Source: Bugula neritina
Taxonomy: Eukaryota; Bryozoa; Gymnolaemata; Cheilostomatida; Bugulidae
NCBI GenBank assembly: GCA_964035545.1
Contig: CAXIUT010000126.1
Location: forward strand, 74,501-138,500
Direction of reading: 5' to 3'
Length of the DNA stretch: 64,000 nucleotides
The notes under the pieces: model-generated
Told to the model about the DNA's origin: nothing
Database searches by the model: none
What the model saw: only the letters and a program-made list of their open reading frames with translations
Shown here: piece by piece, positions 51,991-62,690 of the stretch
How the letters are laid out: each line of letters starts with the position of its first letter
Numbering within the stretch: position 1 is the stretch's first letter
Made by a program: the position numbers and the translations under genes

Positions 51991-54900
51991 GTGTTACAGT
52001 ATATTTCGGTATATTACCGTATATTTAGGTATGTTTCAGTATATTTCAATCTGTTGCAGTGTATTTCAATATGTTGTAGTATGTTGCAGTGTATTTCAGT
52101 ATGTTACAGTGTATTTCAGTATGTTGCAGTATATTTCAGTATGTTACAGTGTATTTCAGTATGTTGCAGTATATTTCAGTGTGTTACAGTGTATTTCAGT
52201 ATGTTGTAGTATATTTCAGTGTGTTACAGTATATTTCAGTATGTTGCAGTATTTTTCAATGTGTTGCAGTGTATTTCAATATGTTACAGCGTATTTCAGT
52301 ATGTTGCAGTGTATTTCAGTATGTAGCAGGGTATTTCAGTATGTTGCAGTGCATTTCAGTATGCTACAGCATATTTCAGTATGTTGCAGTATATTGCAAT
52401 GTGTCGCAGTATATTTCAGTATGTTGCTGTATATTTCAATGTGTTACAGTATATTTCAGTAGTTTATCATACATTTCGGTACGTTGCAGTATATTTCAAT
52501 GTGTTGCAGTGTATTTCAATATGTTACAGTGTATTTCAGTATGTTGTAGTATTTTGCCGCGTATTTCAGTATGTTGCAGTATGTTGCAGTGTATTTCAGT
52601 ATGTTGCAGTATTTTTCAATGTGTTACCGTATATTTCAGTATATTACCATATATTTAGGTATTTTGCAGTATATTTCAATGTGTTGCAGTGTATTTCAAT
52701 ATGTTCTAGTAATTTGTGGTGTATTTCAGTATGTTACAGTGTATTTCAGTATGTTGCAGTATGTTTCAATATGTTACAGTGTATTTCAGTATTTTGCAGT
52801 ATATTTCAGTGAGTTGCAGTGTATTTCAGTGTGCTACAGCATATTTCAGTATGTTGCAGTATATTGCAATGTGTCGCAGTATGTTGCAGTATTTTTCAAT
52901 GTGTTACAGTATATTTCAGTAGTTTACCATATATTTCGGTATGTTGCAGTATATTTCAATGTGTTGCAGTGTATATCAATATGTTACAGTGTATTTGAGC
53001 ATGTTGTAGTATTTTGCAGTGTATTTCAGTATGTTACAGTGTATTTCAGTATGTTGCAGTATGTTTCAATATGTTACAGTGTATTTCAGTATTTTGCAGT
53101 ATATTTCAGTGAGTTGCAGTGTATTTCAGTGTGCTACAGCATATTTCAGTATGTTACAGTATATTGCAATGTGTCGCAGTGTATTTCAGTATGTTGCAGT
53201 ATTTTTCAAGGTGTTACAGTATATTTCAGTAGTTTACCATATATTTCGGTATGTTGCAGTATATTTCAATGTGTTGCAGTGTATATCAATATGTTACAGT
53301 GTATTTGAGCATGTTGTAGTATTTTGCAGTGTATTTCAGTGTGTTGCAGTGTATTTCAGTATTTTGCAGTATTTTTTAAATGTGTTACAGTGTATTTCGG
53401 TATATTACCGTATATTTAGGTATGTCGCAGTATATTTCAGTATGTTGCCGTATGTTTCAGTGTGTTGCAGTATATTTCATTTAGTTGCAGTGTATTTCAA
53501 TTTGTTCCAGTGTATGTCAGTATAATGCAGTATGTTGCAGTGTGTTTCAGTATGTTACAGTGTATTTCAGTATGTTGCAGTATCTTGCAGTACATTTCAG
53601 TATGTTTTAGTATGTAGCAGTGTATTTCAGTATGTTGCAATATATTTCAGTATGTTGCAGTATATTTCAGTGTGTTACTGTTTTTTCCAGTATGTTACAA
53701 CACATTTCCGTATATTAAACTATATTTCAGCGAGTTACAGTATATTTCAATGTGTTGCAGTGTATTGCAATATGTTACAGCGTATTTCGGTATGTTGCAG
53801 TGTGTTGCAGTGTAATTCAGTATATTACATTGTATTTCAGTGTGTTGCAGTTCATTTCAATATGTAGCAGGGTATTTCAGTATAGTGCAGTGTATTTCAG
53901 TATGCTACAGCATATTTCAGTATGTTGCAGTATATTGCAATGTGTCGCAGTATATTTCAGTATGTTGCAGTACGTTGCAGTATGTTTCAATATGTTACGG
54001 TGTATTTCAGTATGTTGCAGTATTTTTCAATGTGTTAAAGTGTATTTCAGTAGTTTACCATATATTTCGGTATGTTGCAGTATATTTCAATGTGTTGCAG
54101 TGTATTTCAATATGTTACAGCGTATTTCAGTATGGTGCAGTGTATTTCAGTATGCAGCAGGGTATTTCAGTATGTTGCAGTGCATTTCGGTATGCTACAG
54201 CATATTTCAGTATGTTGCAGTATATTGCAATGTGTCGCAGTATATTTCAGTATGTTGCTGTATATTTCAATGTGTTGCAGTATATTTCAGTATGTAGCAG
54301 TGTATTTCAGTATGTTGCAGTATATTTCAGTGAGTTGCAGTAAATTTCAGTGTGCTACAACATATTTCAGTGTGTTACAGTATATTGCAATGTGTCGCAG
54401 TATATTTCAGTATGTTGCAGTATTGTTCAATGTGTTACAGTATATTTCGGTAGTTTACCATACATTTCAGGACGTCGCAGTATATTTCAATGTGTTGCAG
54501 TGTATTTCAATATGTTACAGTGTATTTCAGTATGTTGTAGTATTTTGCGGCGTATTTCAGTATGTTGCAGTATCTTGCAGTATATTTCAGCATGTTGCAG
54601 TTATTTTCAATGTGTTACAGTATGTTGCAGTATATTTCAATGTGTTGCAGTGTATTTCAATATGTTCTTGTGTTTTGCAGTGTATTTCAGTTTGTTACAG
54701 TGTATTTCAGTATGTTGCAGTATGTTGCAGTATGTTTCAATATGTTACGGTGTATTTCAGTATGTTGCAGTATATTTCAGTGAGTTGCAGTGTATTTCAG
54801 TGTGCTACAGCATATTTCAGTATGTTACAGTATATTGCAATCTGTCGCAGTATATTTCAGTATGTTGCAATATTTTTCAATGTGTTACAGTATATTTCAT

Positions 54901-56621
54901 TAGTTTACCATATATTTCGGTGTGTTGCAGTATATTTCAATGTGTTGCAGTGTATTTCAATATGTTGTAGTATGTTGCAGTGTATTTCAGTATGTTACAG
55001 TGTATTTCAGTATGTTGCAGTATATTTCAGTATGTTACAGTGTATTTCAGTATGTTGCAGTATATTTCAGTGTGTTACAGTGTATTTCAGTATGTTGTAG
55101 TATATTTCAGTGTGTTACAGTATATTTCAGTATGTTGCAGTATTTTTCAATGTGTTGCAGTGTATTTCAATATGTTACAGCGTATTTCAGTATGTTGCAG
55201 TGTATTTCAGTATGTAGCAGGGTATTTCAGTATGTTGCAGTGCATTTCAGTATGCTACAGCATATTTCAGTATGTTGCAGTATATTACAAGGTGTCGCAG
55301 TATATTTCAGTATGTTGCTGTATATTTCAATGTGTTACAGTATATTTCAGTAGTTTACCATACATTTCGGTACGTTGCAGTATATTTCAATGTGTTGCAG
55401 TGTATTTCAGTATTTTGCAGTATTTTTCAATGTGTTACAGTGTATTTCGGTATATTACCGTATATTTAAGTATGTCGCAGTATATTTCAGTATGTTGCCG
55501 TATGTTTCAGTGTGTTGCAGTATATTTCATTTAGTTGCAGTGTATTTCAATTTGTTCCAGTGTATGTCAGTATAATGCAGTATGTTGCAGTGTGTTTCAG
55601 TATGTTACAGTGTATTTCAGTATGTTGCAGTATCTTGCAGTACATTTCAGTATGTTTTAGTATGTAGCAGTGTATTTCAGTATGTTGCAGTATATTTCAG
55701 TATGTTGCAGTATATTTCAGTGTGTTACTGTTTTTTCCAGTATGTTACAACACATTTCCGTATATTAAACTATATTTCAGCGAGTTACAGTATATTTCAA
55801 TGTGTTGCAGTGTATTGCAATATGTTACAGCGTATTTCGGTATGTTGCAGTGTGTTGCAGTGTAATTCAGTATATTACATTGTATTTCAGTGTGTTGCAG
55901 TTCATTTCAATATGTAGCAGGGTATTTCAGTATAGTGCAGTGTATTTCAGTATGCCACAGCATATTTCAGTATGTTGCAGTATATTGCAATGTGTCGCAG
56001 TATATTTCAGTATGTTGCTGTATATTTCAATGTGTTGCAGTGTATATCAATATGTTACAGTGTATTTGAGCATGTTGTAGTATTTTGCGGCGTATTTCAG
56101 TATGTTGCAGTATCTTGCAGTATATTTCAGCATGTTGCAGTTATTTTCAATGTGTTACAGTATGTTTCAGTATATTACCGTATATTTAGGTATGTTGCAG
56201 TATATTTCAATGTGTTGCAGTGTATTTCAATATGTTCTAGTGTTTTGCAGTGTACTTCAGTTTGTTACAGTGTATTTCAGTATGTTGCAGTATGTTGCAG
56301 TATGTTTCCATATGTTACAGTGTATTTCAGCATGTTGCAGTATATTTCAGTGAGTTGCAGTGTATTTCAGTGTGCTACAGCATATTTCAGTATGTTACAG
56401 TATATTGCAATGTGTCGCAGTATATTTCAGTATGTTGCAGTATTTTTCAATGTGTTACAGTATATTTCATTAGTTTACCATATATTTCGGTGTGTTGCAG
56501 TATATTTCAATGTGTTGCAGTGTATTTCAATATGTTACAGTGTATTTCAGCATGTTGTAGTTTTTTGCGGAATATTTCAGTGTGTTGCAGTGTACTTTAG
56601 TATTTTGCAGTATTTTTCAAT
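51991..56621 (+). repeat. 4.6-kb-class higher-order unit T3, 4,631 bp
   Basis: Base-length unit that lacks the 1,190-bp internal duplication. Offsets into the next partial unit are 4,631 bp throughout. Private variants include tctgtcgcag at 54841 and ggtgtcgcag at 55291. Confidence 0.9.
53372..53382 (+). other. Register-shift marker, copy 6
   Basis: Same variant, 5,821 bp after copy 5. Confidence 0.9.
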
Positions 56622-57604
56622 GTGTTACAGTATATTTCGGTATATTACCGTATATTTAGGTATGTTTCAGTATATTTCAATCTGTTGCAGTGTATTTCAA
56701 TATGTTGTAGTATGTTGCAGTGTATTTCAGTATGTTACAGTGTATTTCAGTATGTTGCAGTATATTTCAGTATGTTACAGTGTATTTCAGTATGTTGCAG
56801 TATATTTCAGTGTGTTACAGTGTATTTCAGTATGTTGTAGTATATTTCAGTGTGTTACAGTATATTTCAGTATGTTGCAGTATTTTTCAATGTGTTGCAG
56901 TGTATTTCAATATGTTACAGCGTATTTCAGTATGTTGCAGTGTATTTCAGTATGTAGCAGGGTATTTCAGTATGTTGCAGTGCATTTCAGTATGCTACAG
57001 CATATTTCAGTATGTTGCAGTATATTGCAATGTGTCGCAGTATATTTCAGTATGTTGCTGTATATTTCAATGTGTTACAGTATATTTCAGTAGTTTATCA
57101 TACATTTCGGTACGTTGCAGTATATTTCAATGTGTTGCAGTGTATTTCAATATGTTACAGTGTATTTCAGTATGTTGTAGTATTTTGCCGCGTATTTCAG
57201 TATGTTGCAGTATCTTGCAGTGTATTTCAGTATGTTGCAGTATTCTTCAATGTGTTACCGTATATTTCAGTATATTACCATATATTTAGGTATGTTGCAG
57301 TATATTTCAATGTGTTGCAGTGTATTTCAATATGTTCTAGTAATTTGTGGTGTATTTCAGTATGTTACAGTGTATTTCAGTATGTTGCAGTATGTTTCAA
57401 TATGTTACAGTGTATTTCAGTATTTTGCCGTATATTTCAGTGAGTTGCAGTGTATTTCAGTGTGCTACAGCATATTTCAGTATGTTGCAGTATATTGCAA
57501 TGTGTCGCAGTATGTTGCAGTATTTTTCAATGTGTTACAGTATATTTCAGTAGTTTACCATATATTTCGGTATGTTGCAGTATATTTCAATGTGTTGCAG
57601 TGTA
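56622..57604 (+). repeat. 4.6-kb-class higher-order unit T4, truncated at the inversion
   Basis: The first 983 bp of the unit, matching 51991-52973. It is cut after tgttgcagtgta, where the sibling continues with tatcaatatg. Confidence 0.9.
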
Positions 57605-57605
57605 A
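57604..57605. other. Inversion junction of the array
   Basis: The sequence passes from tgttgcagtgta (plus-orientation repeat) directly to aaatatactgcaaca (reverse complement of tgttgcagtatattt). The two arms are not mirror images at the join: the left arm is at the T4 position equivalent to 52973, the right arm at the complement of the position equivalent to about 24747. It is therefore an inverted join between different phases, not a perfect palindrome, with no more than about one base of microhomology. Confidence 0.93.
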
Positions 57606-58100
57606 AATATACTGCAACATACTGAAATACACTGCTACATACTGAAATATACTGCAACACATTGAAATATACAGCAACATACTGAAATATACTGCGACAC
57701 ATTGCAATATACTGCAACATACTGAAATATGCTGTAGCATACCGAAATGCACTGCAACATACTGAAATACCCTGCTGCATACTGAAATACACTGCACCAT
57801 ACTGAAATACGCTGTAACATATTGAAATACACTGCAACACATTGAAATATACTGCAACATACCGAAATATATGGTAAACTACTGAAATACACTTTAACAC
57901 ATTGAAAAATACTGCAACATACTGAAATATACTGTAACACACTGAAATATACTACAACATACTGAAATACACTGTAACACACTGAAATATACTGCAACAT
58001 ACTGAAATACACTGTAACATACTGAAATATACTGCAACATACTGAAATACACTGTAACATACTGAAATACACTGCAACATACTACAACATATTGAAATAC

Positions 58101-58970
58101 ACTGCAACAGATTGAAATATACTGAAACATACCTAAATATACGGTAATATACCGAAAAATACTGTAACATATTGAAACATACTGCAATATACTGAAATAC
58201 ACTGTAACATACTGAAATACACTGCAAATTACTAGAACATATTGAAATACACTGCAACACATTGAAACATACTGCAACATACCTAAATATATGGTAATAT
58301 ACTGAAAAACACTGTAACACATTGAAATATACAGCAACATACTGAAATATACTGCGACACATTGCGATATACTGCAACATACTGAAATATGCTGTAGCAT
58401 ACTGAAATGCACTGCAACATACTGAAATACCCTGCTACATACTGAAATAAACTGCAACATACTGAAATACAATGTAATATACTGAACTACACTGCAACAT
58501 ACTGCAACATACTGGAATATGCTGTAACATATTGAAATACACTGCAACACATTGAAATATACTGCAAGTCGCTGAAATATAGTGTAATATACGGAAATGT
58601 ACTGTAACATACTGGAGTAAACTGTAACACACTGAAATACACTGCAACATACTGAAATACACTGTAACTCACTGAAATATACTGCAACATACTGCAACAT
58701 ACTGAAATACACTGTAACATATTGAAATACACTGCAACACATTGAAATATACTGCTACATACCGAAATATATGGTAAACTACTGAAATACACTTTAACAC
58801 ATTGAAAAATACTGCAACATACTGAAGTATACTGTAACACACTGAAATATACTACAACATACTGAAATACACTGTAACACACTGAAATATACTGCAACAT
58901 ACTGGAATACACTGTAACATACTGAAATATACTGCAACATACTGAAATACACTGTAACATACTGAAATAC
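58101..58970 (-). repeat. Diverged satellite block in the inverted arm
   Basis: Decamers here include several combinations I do not find elsewhere in the window: attgcgatat (58361), actgaactac (58481), actgcaagtc gctgaaatat (58561) and actggagtaa (58611). The module order also differs from the plus-orientation blocks. It looks like an older or differently derived higher-order variant; the judgement is by eye. Confidence 0.6.
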
Positions 58971-60280
58971 ACTGCAAAAAACTACAACATGCTAAAATAC
59001 ACTGCAACACATTGAAATATACTGCAACATACCGAAATATATGGTAAACTAATGAAATATACTGTAACACATTGAAAAACACTGCAACAAACTGAAATAT
59101 ACTGCGACAGATTGCAATATACTGTAACATACTGAAATATGCTGTAGCACACTGAAATACACTGCAACTCACTGAAATATACTGCAACATACTGAAATAC
59201 ACCGTAACATATTGAAACATACTGCAACGTACTGCAACATACTGAAATATACTGCGACACATTGCAATATACTGCAACATACTGAAATATGCTGTAGCAT
59301 ACTGAAATACACTGCACTATACTGAAATACCCTGCTACATATTGAAATGAACTGCAACACACTGAAATACAATGTAATATACTGAATTACACTGCAACAC
59401 ACTGCAACATACCGAAATACGCTGTAACATATTGCAATACACTGCAACACATTGAAATATACTGTAACTCGCTGAAACATAGTTTAATATACGGAAATGT
59501 GTTGTAACATACTGGAAAAAACAGTAACACACTGAAATATACTGCAACATACTGAAATATACTGCAACATACTGAAATACACTGCTACATACTAAAACAT
59601 ACTGAAATGTACTGCAAGATACTGCAACATACTGAAATACACTGTAACATACTGAAACACACTGCAACATACTGCATTATACTGACATACACTGGAACAA
59701 ATTGAAATACACTGCAACTAAATGAAATATACTGCAACACACTGAAACATACGGCAAAATACTGAAATATACTGCGACATACCTAAATATACGGTAATAT
59801 ACCGAAATACACTGTAACACATTGAAAAATACTGCAAAATACTGAAATACACTGCAACACACTGAAATACACTGCAAAATACTACAACATGCTCAAATAC
59901 ACTGTAACATATTGATATACACTGCAACACATTGAAATATACTGCAACATACCGAAATATATGGTAAACTACTGAAATATACTGTAACACCTTGAAAAAT
60001 ACTGCAACATACTGAAATACACTGCGACACATTGCAATATACTGTAACATACTGAAATATACTGTAGCACACTGAAATACACTGCAACTCACTGAAATAT
60101 ACTGCAAAACACTGAAATACACTGTAACATATTGAAACATACTGCAACATACTGAAATACACTGTAACATACTGAAATACACTGCAAAATACTACAACAT
60201 GCTCAAATACACTGTAACATATTGATATACACTGCAACACATTGAAATATACTGCAACATACCGAAATATATGGTAAACT
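58971..60280 (-). repeat. 3,720-bp-offset duplication in the inverted arm, first copy
   Basis: Matches 62691-64000 at an offset of 3,720 bp, with scattered changes (gctaaaatac at 58991 against gctgaaatac at 62711; acggcaaaat at 59751 against acggcaacat at 63471). The match is cut by the window end. Confidence 0.88.
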
Positions 60281-62690
60281 ACTGAAATATACTGTAACAC
60301 ATTGAAAAATACTGCAACATACTGCGACACATTGCAATATTTTGCAACATACTGAAATATGCTGTAGCACACTGAAATACACTGCAACTCACTGAAATAT
60401 ACTGCAAAATACTGAAATACACTGTAACATATTGAAACATATTGCAACATACTGAAATACACTGTAACATACTGAAATACACCACAAATTACTAGAACAT
60501 ATTGAAATACACTGCAACACATTGAAATATACTGCAACATACCTAAATATATGGTAATATACTGAAATATACGGTAACACATTGAAAAATACTGCAACAT
60601 ACTGAAATACACTGCAAGATACTGCAACATACTGAAATACGCGGCAAAATACTACAACATACTGAAATACACTGTAACATATTGAAATACACTGCAACAC
60701 ATTGAAATATACTGCAACGTACCGAAATGTGTGGTAAACTACTGAAATATACTGTAACACATTGAAATATACAGCAACATACTGAAATATACTGCGACAC
60801 ATTGTAATATACTGCAACATACTGAAATATGCTGTAGCATACTGAAATGCACTGCAACATACTGAAATACCCTGCTACATACTGAAATACACTGCAACAT
60901 ACTGAAATACGCTGTAACATATTGAAATACACTGCAACACATTGAAAAATACTGCAACATACTGAAATATACTGTAACACACTGAAATATACTACAACAT
61001 ACTGAAATACACTGTAACACACTGAAATATACTGCAACATACTGAAATACACTGTAACATACTGAAATATACTGCAACATACTGAAATACACTGTAACAT
61101 ACTGAAATACACTGCAACATACTACAACATATTGAAATACACTGCAACACATTGAAATATACTGCAACACACCGAAATATATGGTAAACTAATGAAATAT
61201 ACTGTAACACATTGAAAAATACTGCAACATACTGAAATATACTGCGACACATTGCAATATACTGTAACATACTGAAATATGCTGTAGCACACTGAAATAC
61301 ACTGCAACTCACTGAAATATACTGCAACATGCTGAAATACACTGTAACATATTGAAACATACTGCAACATACTGCAACATACTGAAATACACTGTAACAA
61401 ACTGAAATACACTGCAAAACACAAGAACATATTGAAATACACTGCAACACATTGAAATATACTGCAACATACTGTAACACATTGAAAATAACTGCAACAT
61501 GCTGAAATATACTGCAAGATACTGCAACATACTGAAATACGCCGCAAAATACTACAACATACTGAAATACACTGTAACATATTGAAATACACTGCAACAC
61601 ATTGAAATATACTGCGACGTCCTGAAATGTATGGTAAACTACTGAAATATACTGTAACACATTGAACAATACTGCAACATACTGAAATATACTGCGACAC
61701 ATTGCAATATACTGTAACATACTGAAATATGCTGTAGCACACTGAAATACACTGCAACTCACTGAATTATACTGCAAAATACTGAAATACACTGTAACAT
61801 ATTGAAACATACTGCAACATACTGAAATACACTGTAACATACTGAAATACACTGCAAATTACTAGAACATATTGAAATACACTGCAACACATTGAAATAT
61901 ACTGCAACATACCTAAATATATGGTAATATACTGAAATATACGGTAACACATTGAAAAATACTGCAAAATACTGAAATACACTGCAAGATACTGCAACAT
62001 ACTGAAATACGCGGCAAAATACTACAACATACAGAAATACACTGTAACATATTGAAATACACTGCAACACATTGAAATATACTGCAACGTACCGAAGTGT
62101 ATGGTAAACTACTGAAATATACTGTAACACATTGAAATATACAGCAACATACTGAAATATACTGCGACACATTGCAATATACTGCAACATACTGAAATAT
62201 GCTGTAGCATACTGAAATGCACTGCAACATACTGAAATACCCTGCTACATACTGAAAAACACTGCAACATACTGAAATACGCTGTAACATATTGAAATAC
62301 ACTGCAACACACTGAAATATACTGCAACATACCGAAATATATGGTAAACTACTGAAATACACTTTAACACATTGAGAAATACTGCAACATACTGAAATAT
62401 ACTGTAACACACTGAAATATACTACAACATACTGAAATACACTGTAACACACTGAAATATACTGCAACATACTGAAATACACTGTAACATACTGAAATAT
62501 ACTGCAACATACTGAAATACACTGTAACATACTGAAATACACTGCAACATACTACAACATATTGAAATACACTGCAACAGATTGAAATATACTGAAACAT
62601 ACCTAAATACACGGTAATATACCGAAATATACTGTAACACATTGAAAAATACTGCAAAATACTGAAGTACACTGCAACACACTGAAATAT

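Larger units (their letters stand above)
45850..57604 (+). repeat. Decamer satellite array, plus orientation, right part
   Basis: The array resumes after the insertion and runs without unique sequence to the inversion point. It consists of the end of T1, all of T2 and T3, and the start of T4. Confidence 0.98.

Noticed and set aside
1-57604. Possible CRISPR array because of short regular repeats
   Set aside because: There are no unique spacers; the repeats are contiguous 10-bp units with graded variants, as in a eukaryotic satellite.
57560-57650. Large palindrome or hairpin at the inversion
   Set aside because: The two arms belong to different phases of the higher-order unit, so beyond the general repeat similarity there is no extended perfect inverted symmetry at the join.
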